Positions 19,749 through 29,365 of a stretch of DNA of 64,000 bases are shown one piece after another. This DNA is from Stenotrophomonas maltophilia. GTDB taxonomy: Bacteria > Pseudomonadota > Gammaproteobacteria > Xanthomonadales > Xanthomonadaceae. Location: the NCBI RefSeq assembly GCF_013464485.1, contig NZ_RAUX01000001.1:123525-187524 (forward strand). The letters are read 5' to 3'. How positions within the stretch are numbered: position 1 is the stretch's first letter; each line of letters opens with the position of its first letter. A program made the position numbers and the translations under genes. The notes beneath the pieces are model-generated. The model ran no database searches. It saw only the letters and a program-made list of their open reading frames with translations, and was not told the DNA's origin.

Positions 19749-20931
19749 ATTCTTGAAACCCGGCTGGCGTCGGGTGAAATTCGGCGACGTGGTGCGCCTC
19801 TCGAAAGCCCGCAGTCAAGATCCGTTGGCGGATGGCATTGAATGCTATGTCGGTCTGGAACATCTCGAACCAGGGGACTTGCGCATCCGCAGTTGGGGCA
19901 ACGTCGCTGACGGTGTGACCTTCACCAGCGTGTTTCAACCGGGGCAGGTGCTGTTCGGTAAGCGACGTGCTTACCAGCGGAAGGTGGCTGTGGCGGATTT
20001 CTCCGGTGTGTGCTCCGGTGATATCTATGTATTGGAAACCAAGGATGCGCAGGTCTTGCTGCCTGCGCTGGTGCCGTTCATCTGCCAGACCGACGCCTTC
20101 TTCGATCACGCCGTGGGTACGTCGGCAGGCTCCTTGAGCCCCCGGACTAACTGGGCAAGTTTGGCTGATTTCGAGTTCGCCCTACCGCCGCAGGATGAGC
20201 AAGAGTCACTTGTAAGGCTGCTGCGCACTGCGACGGATGCCGCTCAAACTCAAGAGAGCAGTATAAAAGCAGCGGAGGGGTTACTCCAGTCGTTCAAGAA
20301 CGAAGCGATTGGAAATAATGCTGTGGGCATAGCCAAAGATGTCCTTCTTGGAGATATACTGCTGGGGTCCCCTGATAGCGGTTGCAGTGCTCCGCCGAGA
20401 GACGCAGACACAGGTTATTTCGTCTTGGGACTTGCTGCGCTATCGCGGCATGGTTACGTGACGGGCGACTTCAAACCTGTGGAGCCGACCAGAAAAATGC
20501 TTTCAGCAAAACTGTCAAAAGGTGATTTGCTCATTTCGCGTTCCAACACACCGGACAGGGTTGGCTATGTCGGAATTTTCGATGACGAACGAGATGATGT
20601 ATCGTTTCCAGACACGATGATGCGGTTGAGACCGAGGCCGGCCGTGATTGATCCGATTTACTTAGAGGCCGTTCTTCAGACGACTTCCGCCCGCGAGTTT
20701 CTGATGCGAATTGCGGCAGGAACAAGTGCGAGCATGAAGAAGATCAATCGTGCCAATTTGCTGAAAATGCCCATTAGGCTTCCGAGTCTTGATGCTCAGC
20801 GTGCTGCACTTGAGCAGCTACATCGCCTAAGGGCAACCGTGCTCCTGCAGCGCGGACGACTGGTTGCAACCCGCTCGCTCGTTACACAAATTTCTGCGGC
20901 AGCGTTGGCTGGATGGCAAAGAAATGTTTAA
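19738..20931 (+). CDS. hsdS: Type I restriction specificity subunit HsdS
   Basis: A 397-residue specificity subunit with two target-recognition domains. The first is about residues 1-160 (GWRRVKFGDVVRLSKARS ... PLPPQDEQESLVRLL). A conserved helical spacer of about 35 residues follows, and the second domain starts near 205 (KDVLLGDILLGSPDSG) and ends with another helical region. It begins at ATG inside the end of the helicase gene; an in-frame GTG nine bases earlier is also possible. The two recognition domains predict a bipartite DNA target, which cannot be read from sequence. Its stop overlaps the hsdR start by eight bases. Confidence 0.93.
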   Translation: MKNEFLKPGWRRVKFGDVVRLSKARSQDPLADGIECYVGLEHLEPGDLRIRSWGNVADGVTFTSVFQPGQVLFGKRRAYQRKVAVADFSGVCSGDIYVLETKDAQVLLPALVPFICQTDAFFDHAVGTSAGSLSPRTNWASLADFEFALPPQDEQESLVRLLRTATDAAQTQESSIKAAEGLLQSFKNEAIGNNAVGIAKDVLLGDILLGSPDSGCSAPPRDADTGYFVLGLAALSRHGYVTGDFKPVEPTRKMLSAKLSKGDLLISRSNTPDRVGYVGIFDDERDDVSFPDTMMRLRPRPAVIDPIYLEAVLQTTSAREFLMRIAAGTSASMKKINRANLLKMPIRLPSLDAQRAALEQLHRLRATVLLQRGRLVATRSLVTQISAAALAGWQRNV

Positions 20932-23911
20932 CGAGGCCAACACCGTCGAATCCTACGTCCGTGATCTGCTCGCCGGCCAGGTCAAGGCAGTCCCAGCCAA
21001 CTCCGTCCAGGAACCTCAAGCCAGCTACGGCCCCAGTCCCAAAGGTATCGGCTGGCGCTACGCCGCCTTGGCTGAGGTACCGCGCCAGATTCAGGAAGTG
21101 CTGGTCGAGACCTGGTTGCGCGAGGCGCTGATCCGTCTGAACCCGGAGATTGCCGCTCAGCCCGACCGAGCCGATGAAGTGCTCTACAAGCTGCGCGCCA
21201 TCGTGTTGTCGGTGCGCTCGGATGGCTTGATCCGCGCCAACGAGGAAATGACCGCCTGGATGCGTGGCGAGCGATCGATGCCCTTCGGCGCCAACAACGA
21301 GCATGTGCCGGTACGGTTGATTGACTTGGATGATCTGGCGCAGAACCAGTACATCGTCACCCAGCAGTTCATCTACCGCGCAGGCCCAACTGAGCGTCGT
21401 GCCGATCTGGTGTTGTTGGTAAACGGTCTGCCGCTGGTGCTGATAGAGGCCAAGACGCCAGTCAAGAAGTGCATCAGCTGGGTCGATGGCGCGGTGCAGG
21501 TGCACGACGACTACGAGAAGGTCGTGCCTGAGCTTTTCGTTTGCAATGTGTTCTCGGTGGCCACTGAGGGCAAGGCCTACCACTACGGCTCAATCGGCCT
21601 GCCAGTCAAGGATTGGGGGCCGTGGCATCTGGATCGCAATGGGGAGGATGGTCAGTACCACCCGATGAAGTCGCTCAAGCTGTCCGCTGAGAGCATGTTG
21701 CGCCCACATGTGGTGCTGGACATCCTTGGCAGCTTTACCTTGTTCGCCAATAACAAGAAGAAGCAACGCATTAAGATCATTTGCCGCTACCAGCAGTTTG
21801 AAGCGGCAAATAAGCTCGTCGAGCGCGTGTTGGCAGGTTACCCCAAGAAAGGACTGATCTGGCACTTCCAAGGCTCGGGCAAGTCACTGCTGATGGTGTT
21901 CGCCGCGCAGAAGTTACGCATGCATGCCGGCCTGAAGAACCCGACCGTATTGATCGTGGTGGATCGGATCGATCTCGATAGCCAGATCACCGGCACATTC
22001 ACCGGAGCGGACATTCCCAACCTGGAAAAGGCGGACAGCCGCGAGAAGCTGCAGCAACTGCTGGCGCAGGATGTGCGCAAGATCATCATTACGACGATCT
22101 TCAAGTTCGGCGAGGCCACAGGCAGCCTGAACGACCGCAGCAACATCATCGCCCTGGTGGACGAGGCGCATCGCACTCAGGAAGGTGACTTGGGCCGAAA
22201 GATGCGCGAGGCGCTGCCCAACGCTTTCCTGTTCGGCCTGACCGGTACGCCGATCAATCGTGCCGATCGCAACACCTTCTACGCCTTTGGCGCCGACGAG
22301 GACGAGAAAGGCTACATGAGCCGGTATGGCTTCGAGGAGTCGATCCGCGACGGTGCCACGCTGAAGCTGCACTTCGAGCCCCGCTTGATCGATCTGCGCA
22401 TCGACAAGGCCGCGCTGGACGCTGCCTACAAAGACCTGACCGGCGGCCTGTCGGATCTCGACAAGGACAACCTCGCGAAGACCGCCGCCAAGATGGCCGT
22501 GCTGGTAAAGACGCCCGAACGTATCCGCAAGGTGTGCGAGGACATCGTCGAGCATTTCCAGACCAAGGTGGAGCCCAACGGCTTCAAGGGCCAGATCGTC
22601 ACGTTCGACCGCGAGTCCTGCCTGCTATTTAAGACTGAGCTGAACAAGCTGCTGCCGCCCGAGGCCACGGACATAGTGATGTCGGTGCAGGCATCAGACA
22701 AGAAGGAGCATCCAGAGTACGCGGCCTATGACCGTTCACGCGATGAGGAAGAGCGGCTGCTTGATCGCTTCCGCGATCCGGCAGATCCGCTGAAGCTGAT
22801 CATCGTCACGGCCAAACTGCTGACGGGCTTCGATGCGCCCATTCTGCAGGCGATGTACCTGGACAAGCCGCTGCGCGACCACACACTGTTGCAGGCCATC
22901 TGCCGGGTGAACCGCACTTACTCCCAGCAGAAGACCCACGGCCTGATCGTGGACTACCTCGGCATCTTCGATGATGTGGCAGCAGCGCTGGAGTTCGACG
23001 ACCAGAGCGTCAAGCAGGTGGTCAGCAACATCCAGGAGTTGAGGAACGAGCTGCCTGGGGCGATGCAGAAATGCCTGGCGTTCTTCGCCGGCTGCGACCG
23101 CACCCTGCAGGGTTATGAGGGCCTGATTGCCGCGCAGCAGTGCCTGCCCAGCAATGAGGCGCGAGACAGCTTTGCCGCCGAGTACAGCGTGCTCAGCAAG
23201 ATCTGGGAGGCGCTGTCACCGGACGCCGTACTGGGCCGCTTCGAAAAGGACTATAAGTGGTTGTCGCAGGTGTACCAGTCGGTACAACCGTCCAGTGGTC
23301 ACGGCAAGCTGATCTGGCATTCGCTGGGTGCCAAGACCATCGAGCTGATCCACCAGAACGTGCATGTGGACGCCGTGCGGGATGATCTCGACACCCTGGT
23401 GCTGGACGCTGATCTGCTGGAGGCCGTGCTGTCGAATCCCGACCCGAAGAAAGCCGAGGAAGTCGAGATCAAGCTCAAGCGTCGGCTGCGCGGGCATGGC
23501 GGCAATCCCAAGTTCAAGCAGCTATCGGAGCGGCTTGATGCGCTGAAAGACCGCTTCGAGTCCGGTCAGATCAGCAGCGTCGAGTTTCTGAAGCAGTTGC
23601 TGGAAATCGCCAAGGAGACGTTACAAGCCGAGAAGGATGTCGGGCCCGAAGAGGACGAAGTTCGTGGTAAGGCCGCGCTTACCGAGCTTTTTAACGAGAT
23701 CAAGACTCCTGAGACGCCCATCATCGTCGAACGCGTTGTCTCGGATATTGACGAGATCGTGCGGCTTGTTCGCTTTCCGGGCTGGCAAAGCACGCAAGCA
23801 GGCGAGCGTGAGGTCAAGAAAGCGCTACGAAAGGCTCTCTTTAAGTATAAGTTGCACGCGGATGAAGAGCTCTTCGAGAAGGCCTATAGCTATATAAAGC
23901 AGTACTACTAA
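20924..23911 (+). CDS. hsdR: Type I restriction endonuclease subunit HsdR
   Basis: The 995-residue motor and nuclease subunit starts MFNEANTVESYVRDLL, overlapping hsdS. Residues 1-250 hold the PD-(D/E)xK nuclease with the IEAKTPV core near 172. Two RecA-like helicase domains follow: Walker A FQGSGKS near 316, DEAH near 412, and later TGFDAP and the QAICRVNR motif VI. A C-terminal domain contacts the methylase. All key residues are present and length is normal, so restriction is probably active. It is the last gene of the operon; no clear terminator was seen after it. Confidence 0.95.
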   Translation: MFNEANTVESYVRDLLAGQVKAVPANSVQEPQASYGPSPKGIGWRYAALAEVPRQIQEVLVETWLREALIRLNPEIAAQPDRADEVLYKLRAIVLSVRSDGLIRANEEMTAWMRGERSMPFGANNEHVPVRLIDLDDLAQNQYIVTQQFIYRAGPTERRADLVLLVNGLPLVLIEAKTPVKKCISWVDGAVQVHDDYEKVVPELFVCNVFSVATEGKAYHYGSIGLPVKDWGPWHLDRNGEDGQYHPMKSLKLSAESMLRPHVVLDILGSFTLFANNKKKQRIKIICRYQQFEAANKLVERVLAGYPKKGLIWHFQGSGKSLLMVFAAQKLRMHAGLKNPTVLIVVDRIDLDSQITGTFTGADIPNLEKADSREKLQQLLAQDVRKIIITTIFKFGEATGSLNDRSNIIALVDEAHRTQEGDLGRKMREALPNAFLFGLTGTPINRADRNTFYAFGADEDEKGYMSRYGFEESIRDGATLKLHFEPRLIDLRIDKAALDAAYKDLTGGLSDLDKDNLAKTAAKMAVLVKTPERIRKVCEDIVEHFQTKVEPNGFKGQIVTFDRESCLLFKTELNKLLPPEATDIVMSVQASDKKEHPEYAAYDRSRDEEERLLDRFRDPADPLKLIIVTAKLLTGFDAPILQAMYLDKPLRDHTLLQAICRVNRTYSQQKTHGLIVDYLGIFDDVAAALEFDDQSVKQVVSNIQELRNELPGAMQKCLAFFAGCDRTLQGYEGLIAAQQCLPSNEARDSFAAEYSVLSKIWEALSPDAVLGRFEKDYKWLSQVYQSVQPSSGHGKLIWHSLGAKTIELIHQNVHVDAVRDDLDTLVLDADLLEAVLSNPDPKKAEEVEIKLKRRLRGHGGNPKFKQLSERLDALKDRFESGQISSVEFLKQLLEIAKETLQAEKDVGPEEDEVRGKAALTELFNEIKTPETPIIVERVVSDIDEIVRLVRFPGWQSTQAGEREVKKALRKALFKYKLHADEELFEKAYSYIKQYY

Positions 23912-24354
23912 TGTTTACAGGTGTCTTCGAATGAGGCCTTGCTAGCATAATCGGGCTGGCTGTAAGAATGCTCTACTGGTTTAGGTGAGTAGCCATTTGG
24001 CTGAACGGGTGACGCATGTTGCATGTGGACCTGGATTAGCTAAAGCGACTTGCAAACAATATGCGTTATGCGAGGGTATTCGGTCGCTGGGGATAAGGAG
24101 ATCTGGAAGCTGATATCTCTGGCTTTGATGTCCTTGATAGTCCTAGCTGCTCATCGTGAAGGCTTACGCAGGCTGGGGCAGCTAGAGGCTTTGGGCCGTG
24201 AAAATGGTTGGGATCTGCGCTACGCCCAGAGGGTTACTTCCTGACCTCTGGTTCTCTCGTTGACGGACCCTGAGCGAGCGTCGCAGCGCAGGGCCCGTCG
24301 ACACGCGGCGGCACCTCGGGTGCGTTATGGCATTTGTGTCCGGACAATTGGGCG
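23912..24354. other. Island right flank, no supported gene
   Basis: This stretch is AT-richer than the core. An open frame at 24050-24244 (TTG start, 64 codons, hydrophobic centre) has no good ribosome site and no recognisable family, so I do not call it. A hairpin with arms near 24264-24273 and 24290-24299 (ACGGACCCTG and CAGGGCCCGT, one mismatch) lies near the right edge and may end the leftward gene beside it. Confidence 0.4.
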
Positions 24355-24711
24355 TCACTCTGGCCTGATTTCCCGACAAGCCCACTCAACCAGCCCCCGG
24401 CAAGCCAGAAACAGCCCATCCACAACCCCCTCATCCAGATGCCGCTCCGGCTCCGCTGCTATGCGGCAGCGGTCTGCCGAGTGCAGCACCTCCAGCACCG
24501 TCAGCAGACCCACCAACGCGCGCTCGGTCCTCGCCAGGCTCACGCGGCGGCCGGGTGATACGTCGTTCTCGGGCCAGGGCAGCCCATCAGCCCCTTCGCA
24601 GCCGCGCATGCGCTTGAGGATGCCCAAGAAGGTGCTCAGGTCCGGCAGTGGGGTGTCGTCGTTGATGGGCTCAACAGCGGCGTATGAGGAGAAGGTGTCG
24701 GATTCGTTCAT
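24355..24711 (-). CDS. Small soluble protein of unknown function
   Basis: A 118-residue acidic, helical protein starting MNESDTFSSYAAVEP, with AAGGAA about 12 bases before the ATG. It has no signal peptide or membrane segment. The pattern of a variable acidic N-terminus and a helical C-terminus (ARTERALVGLLTVLEVLHSA) resembles small pseudomonad proteins of unknown function, but I cannot assign a family. The frame is open far upstream, yet that region folds into strong hairpins on the RNA and reads as a leader rather than coding sequence. The structured leader is the most informative thing about this gene. Confidence 0.65.
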   Translation of the reverse strand: MNESDTFSSYAAVEPINDDTPLPDLSTFLGILKRMRGCEGADGLPWPENDVSPGRRVSLARTERALVGLLTVLEVLHSADRCRIAAEPERHLDEGVVDGLFLACRGLVEWACREIRPE

Positions 24712-24741
24712 GGCGTCGGTTTCCTTGGCTGTGCTTAACAG

Positions 24742-24940
24742 CGCCACCACGTAAGCGGGGTGGCGGACGATGCGTGGCTGCAAACCGGGATGAGATAGCA
24801 CCATAGACCGGTGGGCCCGAAGGCCCCCACGCACCGCCCGCCAGAAAGGCCGACGGATTGCCCGCCGGCACCGGTTAAGGACGGTGCCGACGGGCAAGCG
24901 CAAACTACAGGTGCATCTCTCATCACGGGTTTGCAGACCC
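24742..24940 (-). promoter_or_regulatory. Structured leader RNA upstream of the 118-residue gene
   Basis: On the minus strand several stems nest together. A closing stem pairs 24928-24936 with 24778-24786 (9 bp, GGTTTGCAG against CTGCAAACC) and extends through CTCATC/GATGAG. Inside are a 14-bp stem (24882-24895 with 24860-24873) whose single irregular pair is a G-U wobble only on the minus strand, and a UUCG-capped stem at 24811-24830. GGGT...ACCC at 24927-24940 can form a local hairpin that competes with the closing stem. A further hairpin (24742-24765) lies before the ribosome site. This suggests a cis-acting RNA switch. Confidence 0.55.
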
Positions 24941-25266
24941 GCTGCCACCCTTTTTCGGTGGCGCGCCATGGTGTTTGCGCCGCCGCTTCGAATACCAATA
25001 GAAATTCGCGAAGGAATCGCAGAATTCGAGAGCGAAGAACTATTGTTGCACGCACCATTCGTGCAGCACGCGACACCGCTGGACGCATTCGTGCAGCTAC
25101 TCTGTTGATGGCGAACCAAACTGGCGCAATCGCCCACGCCACAAGTGAATTGCGCGACACCCTTCTTTGCAACAGTTCTTAGTCTGCTTCGCCAGGCAAC
25201 GGCGCCCGATCAGCCGCACACGCCGAAAACCGGTTCAAACCCGACACCGTTAGCAAGCACGCAGCT
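24941..25266. other. Intergenic, no gene seen
   Basis: Contains a small hairpin CCACC-GGTGG at 24945-24961 and a direct repeat CATTCGTGCAGC at 25057-25068 and 25086-25097. The promoter of the leftward leader transcript should lie here, but no convincing boxes were found. Confidence 0.4.
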
Positions 25267-26184
25267 TCAACCGACGCCAGGCTCAGCCGCATTCCCCACC
25301 AGCAACTCGATCATCGCCCGCGCCGCCGCCGACTGCCGCCGATGCGGCGCATAGATCACCGAGAACGGCCTCGATCTTCCCCGCAACTGCGGCAGCACCT
25401 CCACCAGCTGCCCACGCTGCATCCGCTCGCGCACGATGAACTCATAGCTCTGGCAAATGCCGATGCCCTGTTCGGCCAGCGACACCACGCCCAGCACATC
25501 GTCAGAGGTCTCGATGGACGAACGCGGCAGCCAGTCCACGTCGCGCCCGCCGTCGCGGAACGCCCACGGCGCCAGCCGCCCGGTGCGCGGCATCACGAAG
25601 GGCAGGCACAGGTGCTGCTGCAGGTCATCCAGCGTCTGCGGCGTGGCGCGGCGCTGCAGGTAGTCCGGCGCGGCCACCAGCAGTAGCGGGGCGTCTTCCA
25701 GCTTTCGCCCCACCAGCCCGCTGTCCGGCAGCTGGCCCAGGCGGATGGCCAGGTCGAAGCCTTCGGCCACCAGGTCCACGTTGCGGTTGGTGATGTTCAG
25801 TTCCACCTGTACCTGCGGGTACTGCTGCGCAAAGCGCGCCAGCACGGGCGGCAGCCGGTAGTGGCCATAGGTGGTGGGCACGCTCAGCCGCACGCGGCCG
25901 GCCAGCGCACCGTCCTGGGCCAGTACGTCGCGCTCGGCGTCGTCCAGCAGGCCGAAGGCGGTGCGCACCTGTTCCAGATAGAGCCGCCCGGCGTCGGTCA
26001 GGCCCACGCGGCGGGTGGTGCGCTGCAGCAGCTGCCGGCCCAGCCGCGCCTCCAGGCGGGTGACCGCGCGGCTCAGCACCGAGGGCGTGGTGGACAGCGC
26101 CACCGCGCCGGCCGTGAACGAGCCGTGCTCGACCACCGCCAGGAACACCTCCACATCGCCCAGGTAGTCGAACTTGCGGCTCAT
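25267..26184 (-). CDS. LysR-family transcriptional regulator
   Basis: A 305-residue regulator starting MSRKFDYLGDVEVFLAVVEHGSFT. Residues 6-65 are the winged helix-turn-helix with the classic SFTAGAVALSTTPSVLSRAVTRLE segment. Residues 92-295 are the periplasmic-binding-protein-like effector domain. It is transcribed divergently from a DJ-1/PfpI-family gene, the usual arrangement for a LysR regulator and its target. An inverted repeat in the 96-base gap is a candidate binding site. The effector is unknown. Confidence 0.93.
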   Translation of the reverse strand: MSRKFDYLGDVEVFLAVVEHGSFTAGAVALSTTPSVLSRAVTRLEARLGRQLLQRTTRRVGLTDAGRLYLEQVRTAFGLLDDAERDVLAQDGALAGRVRLSVPTTYGHYRLPPVLARFAQQYPQVQVELNITNRNVDLVAEGFDLAIRLGQLPDSGLVGRKLEDAPLLLVAAPDYLQRRATPQTLDDLQQHLCLPFVMPRTGRLAPWAFRDGGRDVDWLPRSSIETSDDVLGVVSLAEQGIGICQSYEFIVRERMQRGQLVEVLPQLRGRSRPFSVIYAPHRRQSAAARAMIELLVGNAAEPGVG

Positions 26185-26223
26185 TTGGCTCTCCGGGGAA
26201 CAGATGTTTTGCGATGGGGCCAA

Positions 26224-27120
<897 letters not shown>

Positions 27121-27218
27121 GGCCGATTCTGCATCGCATGCGGTGCCGTGGCACCATGATGGGCTGGCCTTGTCCTTCCGGGCGGGGCGGTTTTCCCAGG
27201 GAAGCCCTCGAACACGAC

Positions 27219-27950
27219 ATGCGAACGTCTTTTTTCATTCTCTCCGCCCTGTGCCTTGGCTTGTTGTCTGGCTGTGCCAGTGGCCCGGAGGAGCACGCCT
27301 CAAGCCGCGAGATCACCGGTGCGTTCGTGGCCGACGACGGCCAGCTATACCTGCTGCCGCGCTTTGAAGAGCCAATGCGTTTCAATGCCGCGCCGTTCCG
27401 CGAGTACCGCGCGCTGATGGACAGCCCGCTGCGCGAGGCGGTGGCCTGCGCGCAGATGTATTTCCATGAAGACTGGCGCGACCCGGCCAACAAGGCCAAG
27501 GTGCACGGCAGCTATGCGCTGCTGCTGCGGCCGGAGCAGGTGACGCCGGAACAGGCCGCGCAGTTCAAACTGGAGCGGATTGAGGTGCTCCCGCGCGAAG
27601 CGAAGTATGTGGATGAGCGGGCGCGCTACTACCTGCCGCAGGACCGGAGCCGTTATGCGCTGGCGTTTGATCGGGCCTGCAATCTTTCAAAGAAGGGCGG
27701 CAGCTACTACAGCGCGCTGTTCGAGGGCGACGGCGAGCGGGTGAAGTTGCCGGACGCTGCAGCGTTGGCGGAGAAGGGGAAGCTGGCACAGCCGATCAGT
27801 GCGCGGGCGCAACGGATCCTGCCGGAGCGGGAGGACAAGCCGGGTGTGGGTTCGGCGGCGGGCAAGGTACTGGGGGCCGCGTTGATTCCTGTGGCCGTTC
27901 CGGTGTTTGTGTTGAGCCTGCCGTTCCTGGGGCCGGATCATTGGAAGTGA
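27219..27950 (+). CDS. Lipoprotein of unknown function
   Basis: A 243-residue protein starting MRTSFFILSALCLGLLSGC, with a clear lipobox (LLSGC). The mature protein is charged, with no domain that I recognise. Near the C-terminus is a hydrophobic stretch (GAALIPVAVPVFVLSLPFLG), which may be a second membrane contact. The frame is open upstream into the DJ-1 gene, but the lipoprotein signal fixes this start. It may share a transcript with the DJ-1 gene 98 bases upstream. Confidence 0.8.
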   Translation: MRTSFFILSALCLGLLSGCASGPEEHASSREITGAFVADDGQLYLLPRFEEPMRFNAAPFREYRALMDSPLREAVACAQMYFHEDWRDPANKAKVHGSYALLLRPEQVTPEQAAQFKLERIEVLPREAKYVDERARYYLPQDRSRYALAFDRACNLSKKGGSYYSALFEGDGERVKLPDAAALAEKGKLAQPISARAQRILPEREDKPGVGSAAGKVLGAALIPVAVPVFVLSLPFLGPDHWK

Positions 27951-27970
27951 TGGGGCGTTGAGGGAGAGCC

Positions 27971-27993
27971 ATCCACGCGTGGCGTGGATCTAC
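27971..27993. repeat. GTAG-group palindrome
   Basis: ATCCACGC-GTG-GCGTGGAT followed by CTAC, the same subtype as at 5307 and 51033. Confidence 0.75.
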
Positions 27994-28029
27994 TTGGGCA
28001 TCGCCTGAAAGTTCATCCTGGAGATCTGT

Positions 28030-28509
28030 GTGCCCAGCACGCTGGAAACTGTTTTGAAGACCGTAGGCTTCATTGTCCTCGCGGCACTTCCGTTGGTGAT
28101 CCTCTGGTTTACCCTTCGGCGAATGTCGGCAACTGCTCGCTCGTCCGTGAAATCGGGGCTGCATTTGGATCCTCCTCGCCGGATCTCCGGAACATCCATG
28201 ACCTTGGTGATGGTGGATGGCAAAGAGGATCGCGAGCACTATTTCTTTGATGCGGCGTCCTTTTACCTGCGGCGTGGGCCGGTGCCCACGGCGGTTCCGC
28301 TTTCGCAGATCACCTCAGTCACACGAACGTCCGACGTCATCTATTCGCGCTATGTCTGGCAGGTGTGCTTCAGCAGAGCATCGGGTAGAAAGTGCGTGAC
28401 GTTTACCAACAACCTGTCGCTGTTCAACCGCGACTTCCTGCTCTTTCTGGAGGCGGTGCGGAAGGCCAACCCGCTCGCGACCGTTGATCGAGCGAGCGTT
28501 CTCTTCTAG
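28030..28509 (+). CDS. Small membrane-anchored protein of unknown function
   Basis: A 159-residue protein beginning at GTG, with one N-terminal membrane segment (residues about 10-30) and a soluble remainder. The soluble part alternates short beta-like strands (SMTLVMVDGKEDREHYFFDAASFYLRR, VPLSQITSVTRTS), reminiscent of bacterial PH-like domains. I cannot name a family. The gene starts a run of small genes, two of which share this layout of membrane segment plus possible PH-like domain. Confidence 0.65.
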   Translation: MPSTLETVLKTVGFIVLAALPLVILWFTLRRMSATARSSVKSGLHLDPPRRISGTSMTLVMVDGKEDREHYFFDAASFYLRRGPVPTAVPLSQITSVTRTSDVIYSRYVWQVCFSRASGRKCVTFTNNLSLFNRDFLLFLEAVRKANPLATVDRASVLF

Positions 28510-28549
28510 AGCGTGTTTGAAGTTCGGTATGAACAGTGTCACTGCAATG

Positions 28550-28630
28550 GCATCACAGCGCGCAGCCCATGGTCGACCGATGTGATCGATGAGAGATGGG
28601 CGTTTGTTGCGCGGTATCTGATGCCGAAGC
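28550..28630 (+). pseudogene. Possible IS5-family transposase remnant
   Basis: One frame reads VIDERWAFVARYLMP, close in style to the DERWAFVAPYL start of IS5-type transposases, and then breaks off. The GAGCGTGTTTGAAG sequence just after the previous stop codon also resembles an insertion-sequence end. The match is short, so this is tentative. Confidence 0.3.
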
Positions 28631-28654
28631 ATTCTCATACGTGGCAGTGCAAGT

Positions 28655-28816
28655 ATGATCTGCGATGAACACGCAAAGCCCGTAACATGGAACGAGGTCC
28701 GCTCGTTTCTGCGCGCGATGCGAAGCGTGGGCCTTGTCACCTGTGACGAAGACGCATTTGAGACAATTGTCGAGACGATTTACGTTTATGGCATGCAGTC
28801 AATCTCTGCGGAGTAG
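28655..28816 (+). CDS. Small protein, 53 residues, unknown
   Basis: ATG to TAG, encoding a peptide that starts MICDEHAKPVTWNEVRSFLR and continues with an amphipathic acidic region. Codon usage is plausible and it sits neatly between its neighbours, ending six bases before the next start. No domain is recognised. It could also be the tail of a decayed longer gene. Confidence 0.4.
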   Translation: MICDEHAKPVTWNEVRSFLRAMRSVGLVTCDEDAFETIVETIYVYGMQSISAE

Positions 28817-28822
28817 TTCCTG

Positions 28823-29365
28823 ATGATGTGCCGATCGACGCTGGATGTATCCCTGATTCACGCCTACGCGCTTCCTCTCGGCATATGCGTGGCAGCAGCC
28901 GTGGTTCTGATCGCAATATGGTTTGCATCCCGCTCCGGCGGGGTGCCAGCTAGGAATATTGCGCTCGGCTCGGCGCTGGCCGTTGTTGTCGTAGTTGCCT
29001 TTGGCCTCGTATATCAAGCGCGGACAGCGTACATCGCCGTTACAGATGGCCAGCTGATTGGGTCAGCAGCGTTTGTCCGACTGCAGCTCCCGCTTTCCAG
29101 TGTCTCGTGGCAGGACGCTTCCGATGCTTCAAGGATCACGCTGCCTCACCGGCAACTTGGGACCAGCACAGGGGGCGTTGAACTTGGCAAGTTCCGCATG
29201 CAGAACGGTCGCAACGTCTTCGTGCTGCGCACGGACCGTAGCTCTGTTCTCGTCACAACCAGAGGGGATACTGACTTGATTCTGGACCGACGTCTTCACG
29301 AACAGCTCAAAGCATGCTTGGATCAGGTACGTGAGACCGGCGGCCATCGAGGAAGATTGCAATGA
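28823..29365 (+). CDS. Membrane protein of unknown function with possible PH-like domain
   Basis: A 180-residue protein with two hydrophobic segments (residues about 15-35 and 48-66) and a soluble C-terminal part. That part has a strand-rich pattern (TAYIAVTDGQLIGSAAFVR, LPLSSVSWQDASD) like bacterial PH domains that follow two membrane helices. Function unknown. The stop overlaps the next gene as ATGA, so the two are translated together. Confidence 0.7.
   Translation: MMCRSTLDVSLIHAYALPLGICVAAAVVLIAIWFASRSGGVPARNIALGSALAVVVVVAFGLVYQARTAYIAVTDGQLIGSAAFVRLQLPLSSVSWQDASDASRITLPHRQLGTSTGGVELGKFRMQNGRNVFVLRTDRSSVLVTTRGDTDLILDRRLHEQLKACLDQVRETGGHRGRLQ

Noticed and set aside
13053-23911. BREX or DISARM system
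   Set aside because: No PglX, PglZ, BrxC or DrmA/DrmB-type gene is present; the methylases are HsdM type with hsdS and hsdR partners.
24050-24244. 64-codon open frame right of hsdR
   Set aside because: TTG start, no ribosome site and no recognisable family; more likely island-edge sequence.
24230-24320. tRNA gene at the right edge of the island
   Set aside because: The stems present do not form a cloverleaf, and there is no CCA end or T-loop consensus.
24712-25137. N-terminal extension of the 118-residue gene
   Set aside because: The extension is Arg/Cys-rich and coincides with strong RNA stems, whereas a good ribosome site precedes the shorter start.
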